Origin: an uncultured Cyclobacteriaceae bacterium
GTDB lineage: Bacteria; Bacteroidota; Bacteroidia; Cytophagales; Cyclobacteriaceae
DNA: 64,000 nucleotides
Assembly (NCBI GenBank): GCA_937146645.1
Contig: CAKZRQ010000057.1
Location: 124,001 to 188,000 of the forward strand
Direction of reading: 5' to 3'
Position 1 is the stretch's first letter. Every line of letters starts with the position of its first letter. The translations under genes and the position numbers were made by a program. This document shows positions 34,831 through 43,712 of this stretch, piece after piece. Below the pieces are notes generated by a model that had not been told where the DNA came from, ran no database searches, and saw nothing but the letters and a program-made list of their open reading frames with translations.

Positions 34831-35043
34831 ATGGGTATCATTGTTAATCTTGATGTGATGATGGCCAAGAGAAAGGTTTCACTGAATGAGCTATCTGAAA
34901 AGGTTGGAGTTACCATTGCCAATCTTTCCATACTGAAAACAGGAAAGGCTAAAGCAGTTAGATTTAGTACTCTTGGGGCTATCTGTGAAGCCCTTGAATG
35001 CCAACCAGGTGATTTACTTGAATGGAGAGACGATCCAATTTAG
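34831..35043 (+). CDS. Small Cro/C1-type HTH regulator (YozG-like)
   Basis: The 70-residue product is a single helix-turn-helix domain: MGIIVNLDVMMAKRKVSLNELSEKVGVTIANLSILKTGKAKAVRFSTLGAICEALECQPGDLLEW spans the whole protein, with the characteristic CQPGDLL end. It is translated two bases after the DUF2975 gene, the usual arrangement. It probably represses its own operon. The stop overlaps the convergent eutBC stop by four bases. Start at ATG 34831 rather than the TTG two codons earlier. Confidence 0.9.
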   Translation: MGIIVNLDVMMAKRKVSLNELSEKVGVTIANLSILKTGKAKAVRFSTLGAICEALECQPGDLLEWRDDPI

Positions 35044-37385
35044 GTAGTGATTATCTCACGACTGGATTCCTCAAACAGCTCACCCAGAATCTTAACCGTG
35101 AGCTCTGAGGCTTCTTTTGGAGTCAAAGCCGTATCTGAAATTCCCGAAACCACACGGGATATATCATGATCTACATTGCCCTTTTGATTCCAGGTAGTAG
35201 ACTTCGCTACGCTTAGATAGGCGGAGAAATTATGATGCCCAGAACCCGGTCGTTCCCCTATTATATGAATGATTCCATGGGAGGCAGGATTCGAAGATTC
35301 CTTACCGAATAAGAATTCACCGCAGGCGTATCCGGCTCGAACACGACCATGTTGGATGAAAATATTGTCCTGACTCACTTTCAAACCTTGAGCTGTGAGT
35401 TTAGATCCTAATTCAGATAAATAAGGAGACAAATGACCTTCATCCATCAGAGCTCTGGAGTTTAATCCATCTGAAATAATGATCTGAACCTCGGGCATTT
35501 CTGCACCCCATTTTGAGCGAACCCGCTTTAGGGATTGTATGGATTCCTCGCTCAGGGATTCCCCTGATTCAGGATGATAGACATAATCCTTTCGATCTAT
35601 TGATTGAGTTTTTAATGCTACCGCAGAAGGAATAGTCTTCACAAAGCCCCTATCGACTTCAGTCCAAAGACTCACTTTTGCATCCTCATAAAGTCGCTTT
35701 ACTTCGGCTTCCAGCTTTGGCTCCAAATCCCAAATATTCTCTCCATAACCTTGTGCGATCGGCACCCCTCTACCTTGAATTTTTGCAATGGTAGCTTTTC
35801 CCTCGGCATATAGCACATCAAGAGATAGCTGATCATTCTTGGCCTGTCTGTATTTGGCATACACCCAAATCGGATCTCCAAAATGTTCCGTTGGTTTACC
35901 TTCTGAATCGATCACTTCCAATTCCTTGAAGAAATCCCACATGGCATCATTCACCTTGTATCCAAACTTCTCACGAATCTCCACATGATTATTGAAAGCT
36001 GTGGTCAGGTAGCTGAGCATTGGATCATTTTTGGTGGGCAAAGCCATCAGATACGCCGGATTGGCAGGCATAACTTCGCTGATGCACCAGTCTAAGTCCT
36101 CGAGACTCACATCCATGTGAAGCGTGGAACAAATATCCAGTCCGATGGTCAATCCATGAAGTTTACCCATTACCGTGTCTTCCAGGCAACAGCGAACCAG
36201 TTGTTCTTTATTCTTGAATACCTCAGGACCAATAAAGCCAGCCACATCATTGACATGAACCCAGGATTCATTTCCATCAATCTGCTCATTGATCTTTTGC
36301 TTCAAGGCCCTCAAGAATCCATACTTTCTGGACTCATGAAGAACCATGTCAAAGCCTTTGGCGTGGCCATTCGTTAGATCGGCACCTTGACCAGTTTCAG
36401 CATAAAAACCGTATTGACCATTACGCATGGCAGCATATTTCATCATTTTATCTATGCTGACATCGAAGGTCTTATTGGCATCCACAGTCCCTGCAATACT
36501 CTGAAACCAAACTCCTGTTTTTCCCGGGTTTAAAGCCTCCACTTCTGCCTGAACATCCACATGCGACAGCACGCAGTTAGGAATGGTTTCTTCCAACCCA
36601 AAGGTGGAAATGATATCGAAAAGAGAATTTTCAATGGCGGCAACAGATTCCACCTCACTGGATACGGGGTTAGTCCCCAGAACCACATCTCCAACGGCAT
36701 AGGACCATGCGTCGAAGACTTGCCAGTTGATATCGTCGAGATTATCAGTAGGAGAGTTCGGTTGAACTCTGGCCCCTATATATCCCTTGCTACCGATTTT
36801 ACTATTTGGGAGAGGGTTGAAGACTTTTTGACTCAAGCTTATCAGTTCCTCGTTGCTCATGAGCTTTACGAGGCACCCAATCACGTCACTGCTTAAGGAA
36901 GGCATGATGGCTTTAATTTCTTCCTCAGGCTTTTGAAGCATAAATTTTTTAAGCTCCTCAAAGGTCCAGGAGCTTAGCTCGGTATTTTGCTCAGTAGTGG
37001 ATTGGATTAGGTTTAGGATATCATCTTCAAAAATGATATGCTTATCGATATCTCCGATTTTGGTATTGGATAGGAGAGTTCTGGCATTATCCCTTGAATT
37101 ATCCGAATCCGCAGCAACATGGATCGTTTCATCCCCTTCTTTGAATTCATTCGCTGCTCCCAGAATCTTTCGATAGATGCTTATATCAAATTCACCATTC
37201 ACTCGATCGATGTAAGCGAAAATGTCTTCTGCAGATTCTGGTGTTTTGATACTTATGGAACCGGCAGATACCTGTTCTTTTCCTGTAAAGAAATTACATC
37301 CATTCAAGAGTAGAACGGAGCTGCCCATAAGGCTTGCCGCTTGAAGAAATTCCTTTCTATTCATCTTCTTCATACTGAATCCCAA
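35040..37385 (-). CDS. eutBC: Fused ethanolamine ammonia-lyase EutB-EutC with an export leader
   Basis: The 781-residue product is one polypeptide with the large (EutB, about residues 45-600) and small (EutC, about 630-775) subunits in that order. EutB landmarks are GYIGARVQPNSPTDN (201-215), AVGDVVLGTNPV (230-241), FYAETGQGADLTNG (327-340), HVNDVAGFIGPE (377-388) and IGLDICSTLHMD. EutC landmarks are QIIISDGLNSRAL, RVRAGYACGEFL, IHIIGERPGSGHHNFSAYL and SGISDTALTPKEA. The enzyme uses adenosylcobalamin to convert ethanolamine to acetaldehyde and ammonia. The N-terminus reads KKMNRKEFLQAASLMGSSVLLLNGC, resembling a Tat-like lipoprotein leader with Cys30, which is unexpected for this normally cytosolic enzyme. 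Start could also be 37373 or 37364. It is the third gene after a serine hydrolase and an FKBP gene. Confidence 0.88.
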   Translation of the reverse strand: MGFSMKKMNRKEFLQAASLMGSSVLLLNGCNFFTGKEQVSAGSISIKTPESAEDIFAYIDRVNGEFDISIYRKILGAANEFKEGDETIHVAADSDNSRDNARTLLSNTKIGDIDKHIIFEDDILNLIQSTTEQNTELSSWTFEELKKFMLQKPEEEIKAIMPSLSSDVIGCLVKLMSNEELISLSQKVFNPLPNSKIGSKGYIGARVQPNSPTDNLDDINWQVFDAWSYAVGDVVLGTNPVSSEVESVAAIENSLFDIISTFGLEETIPNCVLSHVDVQAEVEALNPGKTGVWFQSIAGTVDANKTFDVSIDKMMKYAAMRNGQYGFYAETGQGADLTNGHAKGFDMVLHESRKYGFLRALKQKINEQIDGNESWVHVNDVAGFIGPEVFKNKEQLVRCCLEDTVMGKLHGLTIGLDICSTLHMDVSLEDLDWCISEVMPANPAYLMALPTKNDPMLSYLTTAFNNHVEIREKFGYKVNDAMWDFFKELEVIDSEGKPTEHFGDPIWVYAKYRQAKNDQLSLDVLYAEGKATIAKIQGRGVPIAQGYGENIWDLEPKLEAEVKRLYEDAKVSLWTEVDRGFVKTIPSAVALKTQSIDRKDYVYHPESGESLSEESIQSLKRVRSKWGAEMPEVQIIISDGLNSRALMDEGHLSPYLSELGSKLTAQGLKVSQDNIFIQHGRVRAGYACGEFLFGKESSNPASHGIIHIIGERPGSGHHNFSAYLSVAKSTTWNQKGNVDHDISRVVSGISDTALTPKEASELTVKILGELFEESSREIITT

Positions 37386-37432
37386 GATTTAAAATAAGTT
37401 GATTCGATAATTTAATCCTTTAGAAATCAGTA

Positions 37433-38245
37433 TCAAATCTTTCCTTCCAGCTCTTCTTTCTTGTCTAGCAAAAAGCTTTCATCGGGTTCTTCTTCTAGTG
37501 CTTCATTCACTAAGGCTAGAGCCTTTTTGTAATCACCTTTGCCTTCATATGTAAGCAATAAGGCATATCGAAAAGTCTGGCGATCATTTAGATTGTTTGA
37601 TTCGCTAAGGAAATATTTGGACAGTTCTTCAGAATCCTCATATTTTTCTTCTTCGATCATGCCCTGAATGAAGCGAAACAGAGGTTCCAATTCCATATGA
37701 AAATCGACTACAGATTCAGTGCTTTTGATTTCTTCATAAGATGCGATGACTAAATCAACTCCTCCCTGTTCGTAAAAAGTGGCAAGGGTGTCTGCTAGTG
37801 GGATTTTTGGATCAGAGGCGGAAACAATTTCATATCGGTCATAGACCAAAGTTGCGTTCGGAGGAATCACATCGCCGGCTCCATCATCTCCATAAGCCAA
37901 TGAATCTGGGAGTATGGCCAAAACATTATCGCCTTCTCTCATGAGATAAGCCATTTCTTCAAAGCCAGAAATCACAGGATCATAGCCTAGGATAAATGAG
38001 AAAAGTGAGTCTGGGGCTTCATAAGAATTCCAAACTACCGAGTCTTCCACCATCAAACTTAGCTTGGTTTCAAGTCTTGAACCCTTTTCCGCTTTCTTGC
38101 CCTCACCTCTTTTAAGAAATACATATTGAAGACCGCTTTCAGTTTGTATGGTATCTCCGGTTTCAGCTTCTTCCATCGAACCTGATGGTTCGGAGCAAGC
38201 TGAAAGTAGAAATAGGCTTATCAGTAAGTATAGATTGAATTTCAT
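37433..38245 (-). CDS. FKBP-type peptidyl-prolyl isomerase lipoprotein
   Basis: The 270-residue product has a lipoprotein leader (LFLLSACSEPSG). The FKBP domain (about residues 35-140) shows ESGLQYVFLKRGEG, an atypical FILGYDPVISGFEEMAYLMREGD and the active-site end AYGDDGAGDVIPPNATLVYDRYEIV. The C-terminal half has TPR-like helices (YEDSEELSKYFLSE, GDYKKALALVNEALEEEPDES). It would assist folding of exported proteins in the periplasm. It lies 17 bases after the serine hydrolase gene and 47 bases before eutBC on the same strand, suggesting co-transcription. Confidence 0.87.
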   Translation of the reverse strand: MKFNLYLLISLFLLSACSEPSGSMEEAETGDTIQTESGLQYVFLKRGEGKKAEKGSRLETKLSLMVEDSVVWNSYEAPDSLFSFILGYDPVISGFEEMAYLMREGDNVLAILPDSLAYGDDGAGDVIPPNATLVYDRYEIVSASDPKIPLADTLATFYEQGGVDLVIASYEEIKSTESVVDFHMELEPLFRFIQGMIEEEKYEDSEELSKYFLSESNNLNDRQTFRYALLLTYEGKGDYKKALALVNEALEEEPDESFLLDKKEELEGKI

Positions 38246-38262
38246 AATCGAAATAAATTACC

Positions 38263-39642
38263 TTAAAACAGGTCATAACTAGGCCAGATGGATCTGGCTT
38301 GAATTTGCAACCTCATTATTTTTTCCATTTGCTGAAGTATAGATTCTATTGGGATAGTTCGGGTATTGGTTAGAATTACGAAGCTAAAGTTGTTATCCAT
38401 CCTAGAAATAACAGTGGAAGTTCCAGGCAAAGAACCGGAGAACCACCAGTTTTCATAACCAAAATATTCCCGCTCTATGAACGGAGTTCCGACTATATCC
38501 GGAACTCCAATTCCGCGATCAATGGTTACCAGAAAGCGGGCTAAATCAGATGCTGAGGCTATCCATCCCCCATGAGAATCCATTCTTGTTACATTCATTG
38601 AATATGGGCTAAAGCCTTCTTGTTCGTAATAAACTACCTCATTCTCAAATTTTTCTTCGAGTAAATTTCCGCCGATTCTCATGTCTGAGATTCCAGCCGG
38701 TCCTAACACTTCATCGAGCACATATCTTTCATAGTTTTTTCCTGAGACTTCCTCAATAATTCTCCCTAAGAGGCTATATCCGAAATTAGAGTAATAATAG
38801 GTTGTTCCTGGGCTGGAACTTAACCCTCTGTTGTCAAGAACTTCAGAAATAAGTTGGTCTTGAGTAAGGCTTGGGTCATCAAACATGATGTCATAAGGGT
38901 TATTAGTAAATCCGGATGTGTGATCCAACAGGTGCCTTACTTGAATTAATTTGATATTATCCGGGTATTCACCATCTCCATAGCGCTTACCTAAAACCCC
39001 ATTATCCCCAAAAACGGTCATATTTAGACTTAATTCTCCTTTCTGTGCAAGATTATATATGGCAATTGAAGTAATGGGCTTTGAAATACTGGCTATTCTA
39101 AAAAGTGAGTTATTCTTAACCTTAGTATTATTTTCCACATCACTGAGTCCTAGAGAACCCTGATAAACTAACTTTTCATTTCGAATTATAGCGAACTGTA
39201 ATCCAGGGACATTGAAATCTTCCATAAATGCCAATAAAGCTGCTTCCATTTCTTCGAATTTTGAGATAGAAGTAATCTCATATTCCCTTTTAGAACCGTC
39301 TTCAGCGACTACCTCAAAGTTTAACCTATTGTTGAAATCCACTCTAGAGGATCCTGATAGCATTTCCTCTCCCTGAAGAAAAAGTTTGGCTTTTTGAGAA
39401 ATGCCGAACTCTATTTTTATGCTTGAAAGATCCGCTCCTACTGGAAAGAAAATGGTGCCAGTATTCCGGTCCAATACAGCATTAGTCTTTATTGATCTTC
39501 CCTCAAAATCTACCTGAGCGCTTAGCTGAATCAGATTCTTTGAGCTTGAAGGAGGATCATTTGGTACGAGGTCGGGATTATCTGAATCACATGATATGGA
39601 TATCAGGATAATTGAAATAAGAAGGATAATTCGATACTTCAT
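38263..39642 (-). CDS. Serine hydrolase lipoprotein (class C beta-lactamase family) with N-terminal beta-domain
   Basis: The 459-residue product has a lipoprotein leader ending ILISISCDSDNPDL; the acidic residues after the cysteine resemble the surface-export signal of Bacteroidota lipoproteins. Residues about 35-125 form a small beta-domain (IFFPVGADLSSIKIEFGIS, EVVAEDGSKREYEITSI) like those of DUF5018-type repeats. The hydrolase domain has SxxK at Ser185-Lys188 (RIASISKPITS), the YxN motif in YYSNFGYSLLG and a late GSLPGTSTVI. The substrate is unknown. It is a paralogue in type, not a close copy, of the one at 23272. Confidence 0.85.
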   Translation of the reverse strand: MKYRIILLISIILISISCDSDNPDLVPNDPPSSSKNLIQLSAQVDFEGRSIKTNAVLDRNTGTIFFPVGADLSSIKIEFGISQKAKLFLQGEEMLSGSSRVDFNNRLNFEVVAEDGSKREYEITSISKFEEMEAALLAFMEDFNVPGLQFAIIRNEKLVYQGSLGLSDVENNTKVKNNSLFRIASISKPITSIAIYNLAQKGELSLNMTVFGDNGVLGKRYGDGEYPDNIKLIQVRHLLDHTSGFTNNPYDIMFDDPSLTQDQLISEVLDNRGLSSSPGTTYYYSNFGYSLLGRIIEEVSGKNYERYVLDEVLGPAGISDMRIGGNLLEEKFENEVVYYEQEGFSPYSMNVTRMDSHGGWIASASDLARFLVTIDRGIGVPDIVGTPFIEREYFGYENWWFSGSLPGTSTVISRMDNNFSFVILTNTRTIPIESILQQMEKIMRLQIQARSIWPSYDLF

Positions 39643-39716
39643 GCATTAATCCAAGCTTGAACGAAGTATAATATAGTTATTTAAAGTGAAGAACTTAAAA
39701 CTGCAATAAGGGATCT

Positions 39717-40106
39717 TTAAATCGTCAATTCCACCCAGTTTCCTTCGGGATCTTCGATCACGCTTTCGAAGTATCCGTCTCCTGTGGTTCGGGGTTCGCC
39801 TACGACTTTGATTCCTTCATTTTTAGCTTTGGCCGTGAAGGCCAAAACTTCGGATTCACTTCCCAGAGAAATGGCGAAATGGGCTAGGCCTATCCGGTCA
39901 GAGAGCGAAGGATTTATGTCTGAAATGTTTTCCTTGCGATGCATCAGTTCCACTCTGGCACCAGTGGGAAAAGAAAGAAAATAAGAGCTGAATTTTTTCT
40001 TTGGGTTATGATAAAGCTCATTGCTTTTGAGATCAAAAAAATCACAGTAGAAAGAGCGCATCTTCTCAAGATCCCTCACCCATATGGCCAGATGTTCAAT
40101 GTGCAT
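39717..40106 (-). CDS. VOC superfamily dioxygenase/glyoxalase-like protein
   Basis: The 129-residue product starts MHIEHLAIWVRDLEKMRSFYCDFF, the classic VOC opening with a metal-ligand His, has ARVELMHR in the middle and GLAHFAISLGSES at the start of the second module, and ends FESVIEDPEGNWVELTI with the ligand Glu. It probably binds a metal ion and a small molecule. The exact reaction is unknown; relatives include lactoylglutathione lyase-like proteins. It is 16 bases downstream of the PPK2 gene on the same strand. Confidence 0.87.
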   Translation of the reverse strand: MHIEHLAIWVRDLEKMRSFYCDFFDLKSNELYHNPKKKFSSYFLSFPTGARVELMHRKENISDINPSLSDRIGLAHFAISLGSESEVLAFTAKAKNEGIKVVGEPRTTGDGYFESVIEDPEGNWVELTI

Positions 40107-40122
40107 ATCCGAAAAAGCAGCT

Positions 40123-40917
40123 TTAAGCTTCTATTTCAATTGCCTCTTTGTATGGAATCGTCTCCAAGAAATGATTTATCGCAAACAGCCTGGCCTCAAG
40201 TTTCTGATTAGCCTTCACGATGACCCAAGGGGCATGATCGGTGTCTGTTTTATCAAACATGAGTTGTTTATAATGCGTGTATTCATCCCATAATTCCTGT
40301 GCCTTCGCATCCACAGGTGTCATCTTCCACCTCTTCAAAGGATTCTTCCGAATATCGCTAAATCGTGTCGCTTGCTCCTCTTTAGAGATAGAGAAATAAT
40401 ACTTGATCAGGTAGGTATCTGATTCCACCAGCATTTTTTCAAATTCATTTACCTGGTTCATGAAAATGTGATATTCCTCCTCGGTACAGAAGCCATTCAC
40501 CGGTTCGACTACTGCGCGGTTATACCAACTTCGATCAAAAAAGACGATTTCGCCGGGCTTAGGGAGCTGATTGATATATCTCTGAAAAAACCACTGATCT
40601 CTCTCATCTTCCGTAGGCTTATCCAATGCCACGATTCGAAAATGTCGTGGATTAATGTATTCTGTGAATCTTCGAATAGCTCCACCTTTCCCGGCTGCAT
40701 CCCGGCCTTCGAAAACCACAACAACCTTTTTTCGCTCCTCGATTACCCATTGCTGGACTTTTATGAGTTCCTCCTGACGTTTTTTGATTTCGTCATTGTG
40801 CCCCGCGATGTAAAGTGCCTTTTCCAGATTCACCTTCTTTGGCTTTAACAAAGCATGTAATCCCACCTTGGAGTTGAGGAGTTCTACCTCCTTTTCGGTC
40901 AATTTTATCTTACTCAT
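40123..40917 (-). CDS. Polyphosphate kinase 2 family protein (second of a tandem pair)
   Basis: The 264-residue product is a PPK2 family P-loop kinase. Walker A is GRDAAGKGG (residues 71-79), the lid-type segment WFFQRYINQLPKPGEIVFFDRS follows, and the Walker B-type motif FDRSWYNR is at 127-134. PPK2 transfers phosphate between polyphosphate and nucleotides, usually making GTP or ATP from the diphosphate. It lies four bases after a paralogue, and many segments match it closely (RAVVEPVNGFC, DRSWYNRAVVEP, NPLKRWKMTPVDAKAQELWDEYTHYK). Class (ADP versus AMP preference) cannot be set by eye. Confidence 0.9.
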   Translation of the reverse strand: MSKIKLTEKEVELLNSKVGLHALLKPKKVNLEKALYIAGHNDEIKKRQEELIKVQQWVIEERKKVVVVFEGRDAAGKGGAIRRFTEYINPRHFRIVALDKPTEDERDQWFFQRYINQLPKPGEIVFFDRSWYNRAVVEPVNGFCTEEEYHIFMNQVNEFEKMLVESDTYLIKYYFSISKEEQATRFSDIRKNPLKRWKMTPVDAKAQELWDEYTHYKQLMFDKTDTDHAPWVIVKANQKLEARLFAINHFLETIPYKEAIEIEA

Positions 40918-40921
40918 AATT

Positions 40922-41770
40922 TTAGACGTCTATTTGTAGAACACTTCTGTGATAGGGCATGATCACGTTAGGATCAGGTAAAAGATTTGCGCCGCTTTCT
41001 CCTTTGCCTTCATAATCAAACTGTGAAAGAACATACCTCATACTTTCCAGTCTCGCTATTTTTTTATCATTCGTTTTCACGATTACCCATGGGATATAGT
41101 GAGAATGTGTACGGCTGAACATTTGCTCTTTGTAGTGGGTGTAGTCATCCCAAAGCTCCTGTCCCTTCATATCCACAGGGCTAAATTTCCAGCGTTTTAG
41201 TGGATTGCTCAACCTGTCTTCAAAACGCTTATTTTGCTCCTCCTTCGAAATGGAAAACCAGAACTTAATGATGTTCATATTATCCTCGTAAAGCAGATGT
41301 TCGAACTCTGGTACCTGAATCATGAACTGCTCATACTCCTCTGGCGTACAGAATCCCATGACTGGCTCAACTACTGCTCTGTTGTACCAGCTTCTGTCAA
41401 AAAACACAATTTCACCCGGATTAGGAAGGACCTTGATGTATCTTCTAAAGTACCATTGCCCTCGTTCTACTTCAGTCGGCTTGGTCAATGCCACAACTCT
41501 GGAAGAACGTGGGTTGAGATGCTCTTTGAATCGCTTGATCGATCCACCTTTGCCAGCCGCATCACGGCCTTCAAAAATCACGGCAACTCTCTTTTTCTCA
41601 TTCGCGATCCACTTTTGTAGATTAACGAACTCTGTCTGAAGCAAAGCGAGCTCTGCTTCATATCTCAGTTTCTTTAGAGTTTTCTTAACGGGGATGTTAT
41701 TCTTCTTTGCAATTTTGATGAGATCATCCCGGGTTTCTGCATTTTGTAATTGCTCAGCAGTAAATTTCAT
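40922..41770 (-). CDS. Polyphosphate kinase 2 family protein (first of a tandem pair)
   Basis: The 282-residue product has Walker A GRDAAGKGG (68-76) and FDRSWYNR (124-131), and shares the order of motifs with its downstream paralogue at 40123. C-terminal segments SISKEEQNKRFEDRLSNPLKRWKFSPVDMKGQELWDDYTHYKEQMF and HYIPWVIVKTNDKKIARL are typical of PPK2. It has an extra C-terminal tail ending VIMPYHRSVLQIDV that the paralogue lacks. The four-base spacing implies one transcript and possibly joint function in polyphosphate-driven nucleotide phosphorylation. Confidence 0.92.
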   Translation of the reverse strand: MKFTAEQLQNAETRDDLIKIAKKNNIPVKKTLKKLRYEAELALLQTEFVNLQKWIANEKKRVAVIFEGRDAAGKGGSIKRFKEHLNPRSSRVVALTKPTEVERGQWYFRRYIKVLPNPGEIVFFDRSWYNRAVVEPVMGFCTPEEYEQFMIQVPEFEHLLYEDNMNIIKFWFSISKEEQNKRFEDRLSNPLKRWKFSPVDMKGQELWDDYTHYKEQMFSRTHSHYIPWVIVKTNDKKIARLESMRYVLSQFDYEGKGESGANLLPDPNVIMPYHRSVLQIDV

Positions 41771-41910
41771 AGAGTGCTTTTAAAATGCCATGCTCTTCGG
41801 TGCTTCGCACAAAGCTCAATGGCTTCTGACTTTCCTAATATCCGTTTTTCCTGATGATCAAAAAAATTTTCAGCATTACCATTTCACCATTCATCCCCGG
41901 AATACAAATG

Positions 41911-42327
41911 TTAGTTACCCAGAAGTGGGAGATGTTTAATCCTATGGTAATTCAAAGCCATAGCAATGCATTGACTGAGCTCTTTTTCAGGAATTTCTTC
42001 TTCCAGATTAAACCTGATTTCTCGGTTTCCTTCAAAACGGAATGTTTCTGGATAGAGTGCTCTGAAGGTTGGGACTAGCTTAGAAGTACACTTGAAAAAG
42101 ATGGAGAAGGAATCAGGATTCTTTTTTGTCCATGCTATACGAACCGTACTTCCTTTTTTTGCTAAAAAACTTGGCTCACCCCATCTCAAGGCTTCCTCGA
42201 CCTCACCAATTACTTTAGAATCATTGGCAGTTTTTAGAATCAATTCCCTCAGCTCAGAAATTCTCTGTTGAGCCTTTTCTGGATAGGATTGAATTACCTG
42301 CATGACTTCAATAGTGGGCTTCTTCAT
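41911..42327 (-). CDS. DUF1801 domain-containing protein
   Basis: The 138-residue product matches the DUF1801 (YdhG-like) fold, with helix-rich start VIQSYPEKAQQRISELRELILKTAND, the VEEALRWGEPSFL motif, AWTKKNPDSFSIFFKCTSKLVP and FRFEGNREIRFNLEEEIPEKEL. The function is unknown; relatives are iron-chaperone-like. The ATG overlaps the stop of the upstream aminotransferase gene in a TAATG junction, so the two are translationally coupled. Confidence 0.85.
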   Translation of the reverse strand: MKKPTIEVMQVIQSYPEKAQQRISELRELILKTANDSKVIGEVEEALRWGEPSFLAKKGSTVRIAWTKKNPDSFSIFFKCTSKLVPTFRALYPETFRFEGNREIRFNLEEEIPEKELSQCIAMALNYHRIKHLPLLGN

Positions 42328-43595
42328 TAGGATTTCGCTATTTCTTTCAAGGCTTTTCCAAGCTTTCTTATGTCCTCAGTTTGAGTGTATAAACCAGGAG
42401 TCACACGAATGCAACCCTTTTCACCGAGGACTCTCGCGACGGTAAAAATGCCATGTCTGTCCAGTAATTCGTTTTCCACTTCCTTATCAGTTTTTCCTTC
42501 GATTCGAAAAGAGGCAATACCACAAGATAGATTTGAGTCGGTCGGTGTGATCACCTCAATAGCGTCACTATTCGCCACCTCATCAATCCAAATTTCTTTG
42601 AGTAATTGCATTCGTTCCTGAATCCGATTAATCCCGACCATCTCGTGAAAATCAATGGCATGAGGAATGCTCAATTGCACAGCAAAAGGAGTGGTACCGA
42701 TATGTCCTAGCCTTCGGATATTTCCATCCTTTGGATCCTTATCTCCGAAAAGTGATTCAAGTTCCTGAATACGATCTTTCTTTACATATAGCAGACCTGC
42801 TCCAATCGGATTGCCCATCCATTTATGAAGATTCATCCCTACGAAATCTGAATCCATATCCTTGATGTCAAAAGGAATATGTCCTAATGCATGAGCGGAG
42901 TCCGTAATGGTGTCTATTCCTCTTGACTTAGCCATGACGGTGATTTCTTTGACAGGAGTAATTAAGCCTGTGATATTCGAAACCTGAGTGAGGAGAATTA
43001 CCTTGGTGTTTGGAGTGATTTGATCCTCATAGGCTTGAATAATTTCTTCCGGACTCTTAGGTAGCAAAGCCATTTCAAATGGTTTGACTTTGAGCTTACC
43101 TCTTTGCTCCAGCATCTGAAAAGTTTCTATCATGCTGTAGTAATCGAGTTGGTTTACGATGACTTCATCTCCTTCTTTCCAGGGATAACCTTGAATAGCA
43201 ATGTTCAATGCTTCAGTGGCATTTCGGGTGATCAGGATTTCACCTTCTTCCACTTTTAGAAACTCCTCAATTCTTGAAATGACCGACCTGAATTTTTCAG
43301 GGAAAGTTCTTCTAGCGAACAAAGCTCCTTCTTCGTTGACCTGATTCACATAGGATTCATAAGCCTCTAAAACTGGTTTGGGCTGGATACCAAAAAATCC
43401 GTTTTCCAGATTGATAAAATCCGGAGAAAGCTTGTAGTTCTTTTTAGCCAGGGAAGTCCAAAATTTCTCTTCAGGATCTACCAAGGAGCTTTCTGAAATG
43501 GCCGTTGTAGCAAATGCATTTCCCGAGAAGGGTATGCTGGAAAGGGCTACAGAACTACCGAGTACCTTAAGAAATTCTTTTCTGGAATATTTCAT
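42327..43595 (-). CDS. Exported class V aminotransferase-fold PLP enzyme
   Basis: The 422-residue product begins with a Tat-type leader (SRKEFLKVLGSSVALS). The PLP domain has LITRNATEALNIAIQGY, VIVNQLDYYSMIETF, the cofactor-base Asp in GIDTITDSAHALGHIPFDI and the Lys in MNLHKWMGNPIGAGLLYV. The C-terminal half ends in RVLGEKGCIRVTPGLYTQTEDI. The type resembles isopenicillin-N-epimerase or cysteine desulfurase-like enzymes. Export of a PLP enzyme is uncommon but occurs in Bacteroidota with Tat signals, because cofactors are loaded in the cytoplasm. It diverges from the GMC oxidoreductase gene. The substrate is unknown. Confidence 0.85.
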   Translation of the reverse strand: MKYSRKEFLKVLGSSVALSSIPFSGNAFATTAISESSLVDPEEKFWTSLAKKNYKLSPDFINLENGFFGIQPKPVLEAYESYVNQVNEEGALFARRTFPEKFRSVISRIEEFLKVEEGEILITRNATEALNIAIQGYPWKEGDEVIVNQLDYYSMIETFQMLEQRGKLKVKPFEMALLPKSPEEIIQAYEDQITPNTKVILLTQVSNITGLITPVKEITVMAKSRGIDTITDSAHALGHIPFDIKDMDSDFVGMNLHKWMGNPIGAGLLYVKKDRIQELESLFGDKDPKDGNIRRLGHIGTTPFAVQLSIPHAIDFHEMVGINRIQERMQLLKEIWIDEVANSDAIEVITPTDSNLSCGIASFRIEGKTDKEVENELLDRHGIFTVARVLGEKGCIRVTPGLYTQTEDIRKLGKALKEIAKS

Positions 43596-43712
43596 CTTAA
43601 ACCGAAATCAATTCAAGCTGAATTTAATCCAATTCCTCTGGATTTAGGATGTTCCGCCGGGTTTATATTTCTCTCTTGGAGATTCCTTATATTGATTTCA
43701 AATTTTCATTTT

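Noticed and set aside
41854-42078. Open frame on the plus strand overlapping the DUF1801 gene
   Set aside because: It is antisense to a well-supported gene and shows no recognisable domain.
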